From Pantoea vagans (GTDB lineage Bacteria > Pseudomonadota > Gammaproteobacteria > Enterobacterales > Enterobacteriaceae): a DNA stretch of 64,000 nucleotides. The stretch lies in contig NZ_CP038853.1 of NCBI RefSeq assembly GCF_004792415.1, positions 3,410,001-3,474,000 on the forward strand. The letters are read 5' to 3'. Of this stretch, positions 28,031 through 36,480 are shown one piece after another. The notes beneath the pieces are model-generated. The model saw only the letters and a program-made list of their open reading frames with translations. It had not been told where the DNA came from and made no database searches. The first letter of the stretch is position 1; each line of letters begins with the position of its first letter. The position numbers and the translations under genes are program-made.

Positions 28031-29044
28031 TCACAGCAAACCGGTTTCCACGGAGAAGTGCCGCTGTTCGCCGCTCGCCAGAGTGATCAGCGTGCCGGCC
28101 TGTTGCGCGGCAAGAAAACCCTCGGGCCGGCTGGTGGCGGGCAGAATGTAGGCCGCCACCTGCTGATCGTGGTTGTGCAGCAGCCAGCGGGTCGCGTGCG
28201 GGAACTGCGCGGTAGAGAAGCGCGTCATCAGCGCAAAGCCCTGCGGCGAGTGCAGCTCAAACTGCACGTCATCGCCATACTGCGGCAGATCGTCCGCGAA
28301 GAAGACGATCTCCGGATCGCAGAGTTGTGGCTGATCGAGCTGCTGTAACGCTTGTGGATCGCGCGATAAGCGATCCATGTACTCGCGCCAGGCGGGTGTG
28401 GGTTTAAGGTGCGCGGGGATCGAGCGTCGCAGCTGAAATGCTCCTTCGGGGATCGACTGCCGGAAGCGTCCCTGGTCGATCCACGCGCTGTTAAGGTGAC
28501 ACATATACTGCAACGGCATCGGTGCACCCGCCAGATTAGTCACCGTCATCTCAATCCTCAGACGGGGCCGATCGGCCTGAAGGCGGACGGCAGGGGCCGC
28601 AAGGTAGTGATGGCCGAAACCTTTGACATATTCACACTCCCCTTCCAGCGACAGCGTCTGATCGTCCAGTACCAGCCAGGCGCTGTCCATGCGGGCGCAG
28701 GCCATCTCACCATGCAGCGGATGATCGTCCTCTGGCGCCGGGCAGCCGTTAGCCAGCAGCCCCGAATGAAAGGCAAAACAGCCATAGGTGTCGATGATCG
28801 AACTGGCAGGCAGCGGCTGTTTAAAGCTGTGGCCCATGGTCAGGTTATGATCGTCAAACTGCACGTCCCAGATCATCTGCCCGAGAAACGGCAGCACGGT
28901 CACGCTGCCGCGCCGGTTATGAATGCGCACCGCCTCAATGCCCGCCGGGTAGCGAAACAGCTCAACCCGGAAGTCATCACTCTCCAGCAACACCCAGGGC
29001 GTGGCGTGAAACTGCTCACGCGCTAAGGGCAAACGGGTTTTCAT
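28031..29044 (-). CDS. deoX: Aldose 1-epimerase-like protein, DeoX type (DUF4432)
   Basis: A 337-residue protein of the galactose-mutarotase-like beta-sandwich fold, DUF4432 branch. The segments RGSVTVLPFLGQMIWDVQFDDHNLTMGHSFKQPLP and GHHYLAAPAVRLQADRPRLRIEMTVTNLAGAPMPLQYMCHLN fit. It is the last gene of a deoK-deoP-deoX operon like that of Salmonella, where deoX has the same length and no proven function as far as I recall. An anomerase role for deoxyribose is the natural inference. Its start overlaps the end of deoP by four bases (ATGA). Confidence 0.8.
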   Translation of the reverse strand: MKTRLPLAREQFHATPWVLLESDDFRVELFRYPAGIEAVRIHNRRGSVTVLPFLGQMIWDVQFDDHNLTMGHSFKQPLPASSIIDTYGCFAFHSGLLANGCPAPEDDHPLHGEMACARMDSAWLVLDDQTLSLEGECEYVKGFGHHYLAAPAVRLQADRPRLRIEMTVTNLAGAPMPLQYMCHLNSAWIDQGRFRQSIPEGAFQLRRSIPAHLKPTPAWREYMDRLSRDPQALQQLDQPQLCDPEIVFFADDLPQYGDDVQFELHSPQGFALMTRFSTAQFPHATRWLLHNHDQQVAAYILPATSRPEGFLAAQQAGTLITLASGEQRHFSVETGLL

Positions 29045-30366
29045 GGTAACTCCTCCACCAGACGACCGGCCGCGACCGGCTGTTTTTTATGGCGCAGTTC
29101 GCCATAGAAGTAGAATCCGACCCAGGCAAAACAGAGCAGCGAGACGCCAAACGCCAGCTGCATTGACCCCAGCGTGTCAGACACCAGGCCCTGCAGCGCC
29201 GGAACAAAAGCCGCGCCGACAATCGCCATCACGATAAACGCGCCTGCCACTTCGGTATATTTATTATCGACTGTCGCCAGCGTACCGGCATAGATCGTTG
29301 CCCAGCAGGGGCCAAACAGCACGCTGACAAACACGGCGGCGTAGACGGCGGTAAAGTTCGGCACCAGCATCACATAGGCCAGCGTCAGCACACCCAGCAC
29401 CGAATAGGCGATCAGCACTTTCTCGGCACGGAAACGGGTCATCAGAAAGTTCGCCACGAACTTGCCGATAAAGAAGCAGACGAAGCTGTAGATCATAAAG
29501 TTCGAAGCGTGACGTTCATTGGCCGCCCCCAGCGTCAGCGCCAGACGAATGGTAAATGACCAGACCGCCACCTGCATGCCGACATAGAGGAACTGGGTCA
29601 CAATGCCCCGTTTAAAGTGACGATTAGCCGCCAGATAGCGGAAGGTTTCGCCCAGCGACGGCCGGGATTTCTCATTACTCTCTGGTTTACAGCGCGGATA
29701 GCGGGTGAACATAAACAGCAGCATCACCACCACCAGCACCATGACCAGATATTTGTAGGGCTCCAGCGTATGTTCCAGCATCGTCAGGCGGAAGGCATGC
29801 GCCTGCTCTGCCGTCATCGTCGCCATCTGACTTTCCAGGCTGTCGCCCTCCTGGAACACCAGATATTTACCCAGCACGATCCCCATCAGCGCACCAATCG
29901 GATAGAAGGTCTGGCTGACGTTGAGGCGCAGCGTGGCATGGTCGCGATGGCCAATCATCGAGCTGTAAGTATTGGCCGCAGTTTCCAGGAAGCTCAGGCC
30001 GATGGCGATGGCAAAGATCGCCGCCAGGAACATGGTGTAGGTCGCCATGTGCGAAGCGGGATAGAAGGCGATACAGCCAGCAATGTAGAGCGCCAGGCCG
30101 ATCATAATCGCCATCTTGTAACTGGTTTTGCGGATCACCAGCGAGGCGGGGATCGCAATCAGAAAATAGCCGCCATAAAAGGCGCTCTGCACCAGCGCAC
30201 TGGCAAAGTCGCTCAGGGCAAAGACGCTTTTAAACTGGGTGATCAGGATATCGTTGAGACTCGCCGCACAACCCCAGAGCGGAAAGAGGCATGACAGCAG
30301 AATGAACTGGAATAGCGGCGTTTTATTCAGATAGCCATCAGATTGCTGAACAATTTTCTGTTGCAT
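29041..30366 (-). CDS. deoP: Deoxyribose permease, FucP-family MFS transporter
   Basis: A 441-residue inner-membrane symporter of the fucose permease family with twelve predicted helices. Markers are FILLSCLFPLWGCAASLNDILITQFKSVFALSDFASALVQSAFYGGYF and GLSFLETAANTYSSMIG. FucP relatives transport fucose, glucose or galactose with protons. The neighbours, a ribokinase-type kinase and DeoR, point to 2-deoxyribose here, as in the Salmonella deoQKPX operon. It starts nine bases after deoK. Confidence 0.85.
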   Translation of the reverse strand: MQQKIVQQSDGYLNKTPLFQFILLSCLFPLWGCAASLNDILITQFKSVFALSDFASALVQSAFYGGYFLIAIPASLVIRKTSYKMAIMIGLALYIAGCIAFYPASHMATYTMFLAAIFAIAIGLSFLETAANTYSSMIGHRDHATLRLNVSQTFYPIGALMGIVLGKYLVFQEGDSLESQMATMTAEQAHAFRLTMLEHTLEPYKYLVMVLVVVMLLFMFTRYPRCKPESNEKSRPSLGETFRYLAANRHFKRGIVTQFLYVGMQVAVWSFTIRLALTLGAANERHASNFMIYSFVCFFIGKFVANFLMTRFRAEKVLIAYSVLGVLTLAYVMLVPNFTAVYAAVFVSVLFGPCWATIYAGTLATVDNKYTEVAGAFIVMAIVGAAFVPALQGLVSDTLGSMQLAFGVSLLCFAWVGFYFYGELRHKKQPVAAGRLVEELP

Positions 30367-30375
30367 AGCAGAGCC

Positions 30376-31293
30376 TCAGTTACGGTTGAGAAAACGCTGG
30401 AATTGCGCGGCGTCGGGATAAGCGCACTGCGTGCCGCGTCCGGTGACGCTGCAGGCGGCATAAGCCGAAGCCTGAGTCATGGCGGTGACCACATCGCCGG
30501 TTTTCACCAGCAGATACGCGAAGCAGCCGATAAAGGCATCGCCCGCGCCGCTGGTATCGACCGCCTGAACCGGTATTGCGGCCACGCGATGCACCTCGTC
30601 GGCACTCATCCAGACCGAACCCCGGCTGCCCAGCGTGATGATTAGATTTTTAAGGCCGCGCTTCAGCAGCGACTGCCCGGCCAGGATCACCTCTTCATCG
30701 GTGCTGACCGGCAGGCCGGTGAGGATCTCCAGCTCGGTTTCGTTCGGCATGAAGAAGTCGCATTTGCAGGCGTAGTGAATATCCAGCGTGGCAACGGCGG
30801 GTGCCGGATTGAGGATCACCCTGATCTGATGCTGCCGGGCAAAATCGATGGCGTAATAGACCGTCTCCAGCGGGATCTCCAGCTGCAGGATGATCAGCGC
30901 ACAGGCTTTCAGCGCCTCTGCCGCGTCGTCGATATCGGCCGGTTTCAGCTGCTGGTTGGCACCTTTGATAATCAGAATGCGGTTCTGCGATTGATCATCG
31001 ACAAAAATCGGTGCCACGCCGCTGGAGGTGCCTGCTGCGGTAGTGACAAAGCGCGTGTCCACGCCCTGCTGCTGTAAATTGGCTACGGTGTTGGGAGCAA
31101 AGAGGTCGTCGCCGACCTTGCTGACCATCATCACGTTGCCGCCCATTTTCGCGGCCGCGACCGCCTGGTTAGCGCCTTTACCGCCGCAGCCAATGGCAAA
31201 GTCGGGCGCTTCAAGGGTTTCACCCGCTTTCGGCAGGCTGTTGGTGTAGGTAATCAGATCGACCATGTTTGAGCCGATGACCGCAATTGTCAT
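30376..31293 (-). CDS. deoK: Deoxyribokinase (PfkB/ribokinase family)
   Basis: A 305-residue cytoplasmic kinase. The PfkB signatures are GCGGKGANQAVAAAKMGGNVMMV near the N-terminus and DTSGAGDAFIGCFAYLL near residue 250, with the catalytic aspartate in GAGD. I start at the ATG at 31293, eight bases after GGGAG; the ATG two codons upstream is too close to that ribosome site. The product of deoxyribose phosphorylation is deoxyribose 5-phosphate, which DeoC would split, although deoC is not in this window. Sequence alone cannot exclude ribose as substrate; the context favours deoxyribose. Confidence 0.82.
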   Translation of the reverse strand: MTIAVIGSNMVDLITYTNSLPKAGETLEAPDFAIGCGGKGANQAVAAAKMGGNVMMVSKVGDDLFAPNTVANLQQQGVDTRFVTTAAGTSSGVAPIFVDDQSQNRILIIKGANQQLKPADIDDAAEALKACALIILQLEIPLETVYYAIDFARQHQIRVILNPAPAVATLDIHYACKCDFFMPNETELEILTGLPVSTDEEVILAGQSLLKRGLKNLIITLGSRGSVWMSADEVHRVAAIPVQAVDTSGAGDAFIGCFAYLLVKTGDVVTAMTQASAYAACSVTGRGTQCAYPDAAQFQRFLNRN

Positions 31294-31327
31294 GAACATT
31301 TCTCCCGGATGTTTTTCACATTTAAAA

Positions 31328-31343
31328 TGTTATTAAAGTAACA
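31328..31343. promoter_or_regulatory. DeoR-type operator, deoK-proximal
   Basis: TGTTATTAAAGTAACA keeps the outer arms TGTTA...TAACA and the 16-bp length of the E. coli deo operator TGTTAGAATACTAACA. It lies 35 bp upstream of the deoK start. A second copy with the same arms and the same left flank (TTTAAAATGTTA) lies 106 bp away. Confidence 0.8.
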
Positions 31344-31367
31344 ATAACCTTTCTTAAAGGTTAAATA

Positions 31368-31383
31368 TGTGACAAAAACCACA
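31368..31383. promoter_or_regulatory. CRP-type binding site
   Basis: TGTGA-N6-CCACA matches the CRP consensus TGTGA-N6-TCACA at nine of ten informative bases. It lies between the two deo operators, as expected for a catabolite-controlled sugar operon. Confidence 0.65.
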
Positions 31384-31433
31384 TCCTGAAGCGGCGAATA
31401 ATGCCGGAATACGGCATGAGCGGGGATTTAAAA

Positions 31434-31449
31434 TGTTACTATTATAACA
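31434..31449. promoter_or_regulatory. DeoR-type operator, deoR-proximal
   Basis: TGTTACTATTATAACA has the same TGTTA...TAACA arms as the first operator. Centre-to-centre distance is 106 bp, close to ten helical turns, so the sites face the same side of the helix and could be looped by oligomeric DeoR. Confidence 0.8.
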
Positions 31450-31674
31450 AGATCACATCATGGAGCGTGGCGACTGAGAGGCGTGATCGCCTGCAGGGAA
31501 GGTCCGTTATCACCGTACGGCGGAGGTTTGCGGCCCTTACAGATTGCAGGTAAGATTGACTGCCAGCCTGGCGGATGAGACGCAACTCATTCAAATCTGT
31601 GAGGTTTGTAGCGTATCGACGTCGATTATGACGTCCCTTCTCCGCACTGCAGGATAGGTAACAGAGAGATGACC
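31450..31674 (+). other. Leader region of deoR
   Basis: With 31294-31449, this completes the 381-bp gene-free stretch between deoK and deoR. This part is GC-rich and holds a perfect palindrome ATCGACGTCGAT at 31615-31626 and a small hairpin GGCG-TGAT-CGCC near 31480. I see no reading frame in it. It may be an unusually long 5' untranslated region of deoR. Confidence 0.5.
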
Positions 31675-32439
31675 ATGCAAACCCGGCGCGACGAACGCAT
31701 TCACAAGCTGACGCAGGCGCTGAAACGCACCGACAAACTGCATCTGAAAGATGCGGCCCAGCTGCTGGGTGTCTCAGAGATGACGGTTCGCCGTGATTTA
31801 ACCGAGCCGGGTTCCAGCGTGGTCCTGCTGGGCGGTTACATTGTCAGCGATCCGAAAAGTCATGCCGGCCACTATTTTGTCAGCGATCAGCATGGGCAGA
31901 ATGCCGCCAGAAAGCAGCGGCTGGCGCAGGCGGCGGCCAGCCTGATCGGTGAAAACGATACGGTCTTCTTTGACTGCGGCACCACCCTGCCCTATATCGT
32001 TGATGCCATTCCTGACACGCTGTCGTTTACCGCTATCTGCTGCGCCATGAATACCTTTCTGACCCTGAAAGAGAAACCGGCCTGCAACGTCATCCTCAGC
32101 GGCGGTGAATTTCATGCCGACAATGCGCTGTTTACGCCGATTGGCGTGCATACCATCCTGGACGATCTCTGTCCGACGCTGGCCTTTATCTCTGCCGCGG
32201 GCATCGACAAAGATCAGGGGGCGACCTGCTACAACACCAATGAGCTGATGATGAAACATCACGCCATGCTGCGCGCCCGTAAGTCGGTGCTGGTGGCGGA
32301 CAGCAGTAAATATGGCAAAGTGCTGCCCGCCCGCATCGCCGAGCTGCAGCGCTTTGATCTGCTGGTGAGTGATAGCGCGCCCGATCAGGCATTACAAAAC
32401 TGGCTGGCACAGCAGGCGATACCGCTGCGCCTGCCCTGA
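31675..32439 (+). CDS. deoR: DeoR, deoxyribonucleoside/deoxyribose operon repressor
   Basis: A 254-residue repressor, very similar to E. coli DeoR itself rather than to the wider family. The winged helix (1-60) contains LHLKDAAQLLGVSEMTVRRDL, and the sugar-phosphate sensing domain has VFFDCGTTLPYIVDAI and LKEKPACNVILSGGEFHADNALF. The second ATG (31675) matches the E. coli start and has AGAGAG at a proper distance; an ATG at 31669 is the alternative. It is divergent from deoKPX, with two DeoR-type operators between. Deoxyribose 5-phosphate is the E. coli inducer. Confidence 0.9.
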   Translation: MQTRRDERIHKLTQALKRTDKLHLKDAAQLLGVSEMTVRRDLTEPGSSVVLLGGYIVSDPKSHAGHYFVSDQHGQNAARKQRLAQAAASLIGENDTVFFDCGTTLPYIVDAIPDTLSFTAICCAMNTFLTLKEKPACNVILSGGEFHADNALFTPIGVHTILDDLCPTLAFISAAGIDKDQGATCYNTNELMMKHHAMLRARKSVLVADSSKYGKVLPARIAELQRFDLLVSDSAPDQALQNWLAQQAIPLRLP

Positions 32440-32619
32440 GGCCTGCCCCGGCACTATCGTCAGCGATTGAGCGCGGAAATCAGTCAGTTATCCCGCATGC
32501 TGCCCGGCATCACATCCTGCAGGGCATTATTCGCCGCCCCCCGGCTGGGATTAGACGGTGAAAAAGGCTAAACTTCGACATCATTCCAACGACCAACAGA
32601 CCCAGAGGCTCAAACCAAC

Positions 32620-34287
32620 GTGGCTCAATTCGTCTATAGCATGCATCGCGTCGGCAAAGTGGTTCCGCCGAAGCGTCATATTCTGAAAAACATCTCCCTC
32701 AGCTTCTTCCCTGGCGCAAAAATCGGCGTACTCGGTCTGAACGGTGCGGGTAAATCTACCCTGCTGCGCATCATGGCTGGCATCGATAAAGATATCGAAG
32801 GGGAAGCGCGTCCGCAGCCAGGCATCAAGATTGGCTACCTGCCGCAGGAGCCGCAGCTTAACCTTGACCACACCGTGCGTGAGTCGGTTGAAGAAGCGCT
32901 GTCAGAAGTGGTTGGCGCACTGAAACGTCTCGACGAAGTCTATGCGCTCTATGCCGAAGAGGGTGCAGATTTCGACAAGCTGGCCGCTGAGCAGGGCCGT
33001 CTGGAAGAGATCATCCAGGCACACGATGGTCACAACCTGAATACCCAGCTGGAGCGTGCTGCCGATGCGCTGCGCCTGCCGGACTGGGACGCAAAAATTG
33101 CCACCCTTTCCGGTGGTGAACGTCGTCGCGTCGCCCTGTGCCGCCTGCTGCTGGAAAAACCAGACATGCTGCTGCTGGATGAGCCAACGAACCACCTGGA
33201 CGCCGAATCTGTCGCCTGGCTGGAGCGCTTCCTGCATGACTTCGAAGGCACCGTCGTGGCGATTACGCATGACCGTTACTTCCTGGATAACGTGGCAGGC
33301 TGGATTCTGGAACTTGACCGCGGTGAAGGTATTCCGTGGGAAGGCAACTACTCCTCCTGGCTGGAGCAGAAAGATGCGCGTCTGGCGCAGGAAGCCTCTT
33401 CTGAAGCCGCTCGTCGTAAGTCGATTGAGAAAGAGCTGGAGTGGGTTCGTAAAGGACCAAAAGGCCAGCAGTCGAAAGGCAAAGCCCGTCTGGCACGCTT
33501 TGAAGAGCTGAATAACACCGACTACCAGAAGCGTAACGAAACCAACGAACTGTTCATTCCGCCAGGTGCCCGTCTGGGTGACAAAGTGCTGGAAGTCAGC
33601 AATCTGCGTAAGTCCTATGGCGACCGTGTGCTGATTGACGATCTCTCGTTCTCCGTGCCAAAAGGCGCGATTGTCGGGATTATCGGTCCGAACGGTGCGG
33701 GTAAATCAACCCTGTTCCGCATGATGTCCGGTCAGGAACAGCCTGATTCCGGCAGCATCGTGCTGGGTGAGACCGTTAAGCTGGCCTCCGTCGATCAGTT
33801 CCGCGACAGCATGGACAATTCCAAAACCGTGTGGGAAGAAGTTTCCGGCGGTCAGGACATCATGCGTATCGGCAACACCGAGATGCCAAGCCGCGCCTAT
33901 GTCGGCCGCTTTAACTTTAAAGGCGTCGATCAGGGCAAACGCGTGGGCGAACTCTCCGGTGGTGAGCGTGGTCGTCTGCACCTCGCAAAACTGCTGCAGG
34001 TTGGCGGCAACATGCTGCTGCTCGATGAACCAACAAACGACCTGGACATCGAAACCCTGCGCGCGCTGGAAAACGCCCTGCTGGAGTTCCCGGGCTGTGC
34101 GATGGTGATCTCGCATGACCGCTGGTTCCTGGACCGTATCGCGACGCACATTCTGGATTATCAGGATGAAGGCAACATCGAATTCTTCGAAGGTAACTTT
34201 ACCGAATATGAAGAGTACAAGAAGCGTACCCTCGGCGCCGACGCGCTGGAGCCGAAGCGCATCAAGTACAAACGTATGACGAAGTAA
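32620..34287 (+). CDS. ettA: Energy-dependent translational throttle protein EttA
   Basis: A 555-residue ABC-F ATPase that binds the ribosomal E site and gates entry into elongation according to the ADP/ATP ratio. Two ABC domains carry Walker A GLNGAGKST and GPNGAGKST, signatures LSGGERRRVAL and LSGGERGRLHL, and a connecting arm/linker (about 240-320). There is no membrane domain. The start is a GTG. Its sequence is nearly identical to E. coli EttA and it lies 180 bp after deoR but is surely a separate unit, with a terminator immediately downstream. Confidence 0.98.
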   Translation: MAQFVYSMHRVGKVVPPKRHILKNISLSFFPGAKIGVLGLNGAGKSTLLRIMAGIDKDIEGEARPQPGIKIGYLPQEPQLNLDHTVRESVEEALSEVVGALKRLDEVYALYAEEGADFDKLAAEQGRLEEIIQAHDGHNLNTQLERAADALRLPDWDAKIATLSGGERRRVALCRLLLEKPDMLLLDEPTNHLDAESVAWLERFLHDFEGTVVAITHDRYFLDNVAGWILELDRGEGIPWEGNYSSWLEQKDARLAQEASSEAARRKSIEKELEWVRKGPKGQQSKGKARLARFEELNNTDYQKRNETNELFIPPGARLGDKVLEVSNLRKSYGDRVLIDDLSFSVPKGAIVGIIGPNGAGKSTLFRMMSGQEQPDSGSIVLGETVKLASVDQFRDSMDNSKTVWEEVSGGQDIMRIGNTEMPSRAYVGRFNFKGVDQGKRVGELSGGERGRLHLAKLLQVGGNMLLLDEPTNDLDIETLRALENALLEFPGCAMVISHDRWFLDRIATHILDYQDEGNIEFFEGNFTEYEEYKKRTLGADALEPKRIKYKRMTK

Positions 34288-34297
34288 TTGACTAAAC

Positions 34298-34323
34298 GGG
34301 CGGCAGCGATGCCGCCCTTTTTT
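34298..34323 (+). terminator. Terminator of ettA
   Basis: The stem GGGCGGCA/TGCCGCCC with loop GCGA is followed by six T. It also stands at the 3' end of the convergent LysR gene. Confidence 0.93.
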
Positions 34324-34332
34324 ATCGCCGTA

Positions 34333-35229
34333 TCAGCGATAAAACTCCCTGAACACAGGTGACTGCAGCGCAAACTCAATAAAGCGCGCCAGCGCGGGTG
34401 AGTTCAGCTTCCGACCCGGATAGACCAGCCAAAGCTCATTCCCCTCAATCTCCCATTCCGGCAGCACCGGCACCAGCCGGGGATCCGCCATCGCCCCGTC
34501 CGTCAGAAAGTGCGGCAGCAGCGTAATGCCCGCATCGCCCAGCGCCGATTCACGCGCATAGAGTAAATTGTCGGTGAGATGACCCGGCGGCAGCAGCCAG
34601 CGGTAGAACTCGTCGTCACGCTGCAAAACCCATTCATTCCAGGCGCGGTGCGCAATACAGCGGTGAGCCGACAGCTGCTGTGGATGCAGCAGCGGCGGGT
34701 GCTGGTTAAGATAGTGCTGTGATGCCACCAGCAGCCGCGGGCAGTTGCCAATCCGTCGGCCAATCAGTGAAGACTCCTGCGGCTGACCGGTGCGCAGCGC
34801 CACATCAAAACCCTCCTGCACCAGATCGCGCATCTCATCGGAGATCGAAACATCCAGCGTCACATCCGGATAGAGACGTAAAAACTCTGCATTACAGCGC
34901 GCCAGCAGCGTAGCGCCAATCCCTGCCGGGCTGGTGATGCGCAGACGCCCGCTGGGGTTTTCCCTCAGGCTGGCAATCGCCTGATCGGCGCGTTCACTGG
35001 CCTGCATCATCTCCTGGCAGTGCAGCAGATAGCGTTCACCGGCAAAGGTCAGGTTGAGCTGGCGGGTGGTGCGGTTCAGTAACCGGATCCCCAGCCGCTG
35101 CTCCAGCTGGCTGATGCGCTGACTGACGCTCGATTTGGGCAAACCTGCACGTTCCGCCGCGCCGGTAAAGCTGCCGCACTCCGCCACCAGCGCAAACAGC
35201 GCCATATCCTGCCACTGACGAAACGCCAT
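34333..35229 (-). CDS. LysR-family transcriptional regulator
   Basis: A 298-residue regulator with the N-terminal helix-turn-helix FALVAECGSFTGAAERAGLPKSSVSQRISQLEQRLGIRLLNRTTR (about 12-56) and a periplasmic-binding-like effector domain (about 90-295). It belongs to the AaeR/DsdC-type group often found next to oxidoreductases. It is divergent from the alcohol dehydrogenase-like gene across 204 bp and probably regulates it. The effector is unknown. Together the two genes are an insert between ettA and nadR, which adjoin in E. coli. Confidence 0.88.
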   Translation of the reverse strand: MAFRQWQDMALFALVAECGSFTGAAERAGLPKSSVSQRISQLEQRLGIRLLNRTTRQLNLTFAGERYLLHCQEMMQASERADQAIASLRENPSGRLRITSPAGIGATLLARCNAEFLRLYPDVTLDVSISDEMRDLVQEGFDVALRTGQPQESSLIGRRIGNCPRLLVASQHYLNQHPPLLHPQQLSAHRCIAHRAWNEWVLQRDDEFYRWLLPPGHLTDNLLYARESALGDAGITLLPHFLTDGAMADPRLVPVLPEWEIEGNELWLVYPGRKLNSPALARFIEFALQSPVFREFYR

Positions 35230-35433
35230 TGTTCACCTCAGACGAACACTCTATGAAAGATTGTCCATCTTATCACTGCTAAAACCAGGTTCTACACTTA
35301 AAGCCTGTTCCGAATCATTACAGCAGTCTGCCACGAACAGCGTGGCTCAGCCCCTGCGAGTGTGAGCACTCTTCAGGGCCAGAATAGTAACCACACAATC
35401 CAGGCTCCTGGCCTGACTCAACAGGAAAACGTT

Positions 35434-36435
35434 ATGTCTATTCGCGCTATCGCAGTAAACCCGGAAAATCCTGAACACTTCACTGAAATTTTCCCTGAAA
35501 CCCCAGCGCCAGGTGAGTATGACCTGCGCGTTGAAGTCAAAGCCGCGTCGGTCAATCCGGTTGATACCAAGGTGCACAAAGGGGCGAAGAAGAACGGCTT
35601 ACAGCAGCCACGCATTCTCGGCTGGGATGCCAGCGGCGTCGTGCTGGAAGTGGGCAGCTCAGTCAGCAACTTTAAGCCTGGCGATGAAGTCTTCTATGCG
35701 GGCGACCTGACCCGTCCTGGCAGTAACAGCACCGAGCAGCTGGTTGACTCACGCATCACCGGTCACAAGCCAGAGAGCCTGGACTGGGCGCAGTCGGCCG
35801 CGATCCCGCTGACGGCCCTGACCGCCTGGGAAGGCCTGTTTGAACGACTGAATCTTGAGACAGCATCAGAAGATCAGACGCTGCTGATCGTCGGCGGCGC
35901 AGGCGGTGTCGGATCGCTGGCGATCCCACTGGCGAAGCTGCGCAGCAAGGTGAAGATCATTGCGACCGCCTCGCGTGAAGATTCCGCCCAGTGGTGCCGC
36001 GATCGCGGTGCCGATCTGGTGATCAACTACAAAGATATGATCGGTGAGCTGGAGAAACAGGGCATCAAGCAGGTCGATTATATCTTCTGCCTGAATGACA
36101 CCGACGGTCACTGGGAAACCATGGCGAAGCTGATCGCGCCACAAGGCCATATCTGCACTATCGTGGAAAACGAACATCCGCTGTCGATGGACCAGCTGAA
36201 GCTGAAGAGTGCGGCACTGCACTTCGAGCTGATGTATACCCGCAGCATGTTTAACACGCCGGATATGGCGCGTCAGGGCGAGATTCTGGATGCGGTATCG
36301 GCATTGCTGGACGAAGGGAAGCTGCAAACCACGCTGAGCGAAACGCTGCACGGCTTGAGCGTTGAGACCTTAACTGCCGCCCACCAGCGCGTGCTGGAAG
36401 GCCATATGCGCGGCAAAGTGGTGATGGTCTATTAA
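35434..36435 (+). CDS. Zinc-type alcohol dehydrogenase / quinone oxidoreductase-like protein
   Basis: A 333-residue medium-chain dehydrogenase/reductase. The GroES-like domain occupies about 1-130 (GWDASGVVLEVGSSVSNFKPGDEVFYAGD) and the Rossmann domain starts with LLIVGGAGGVGSLAIPLAKL near 150. The catalytic zinc cysteine/histidine set is not evident, which points to the zinc-independent quinone oxidoreductase branch despite the usual family name. The start at 35434 follows AGGA; the longer frame has no ribosome site. It is under probable control of the divergent LysR gene. Confidence 0.85.
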   Translation: MSIRAIAVNPENPEHFTEIFPETPAPGEYDLRVEVKAASVNPVDTKVHKGAKKNGLQQPRILGWDASGVVLEVGSSVSNFKPGDEVFYAGDLTRPGSNSTEQLVDSRITGHKPESLDWAQSAAIPLTALTAWEGLFERLNLETASEDQTLLIVGGAGGVGSLAIPLAKLRSKVKIIATASREDSAQWCRDRGADLVINYKDMIGELEKQGIKQVDYIFCLNDTDGHWETMAKLIAPQGHICTIVENEHPLSMDQLKLKSAALHFELMYTRSMFNTPDMARQGEILDAVSALLDEGKLQTTLSETLHGLSVETLTAAHQRVLEGHMRGKVVMVY

Positions 36436-36443
36436 TGTGCTGA

Positions 36444-36468
36444 CCCGGCTGCCAGGCGGCAGACCGGG
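36444..36468. terminator. Hairpin between the dehydrogenase and nadR
   Basis: CCCGG-CTGCC-N4-GGCAG-a-CCGGG forms a ten-pair stem with one bulge between the two convergent stops. It has no T-run, so termination is only probable. Confidence 0.5.
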
Positions 36469-36480
36469 CCAATGCATGCG

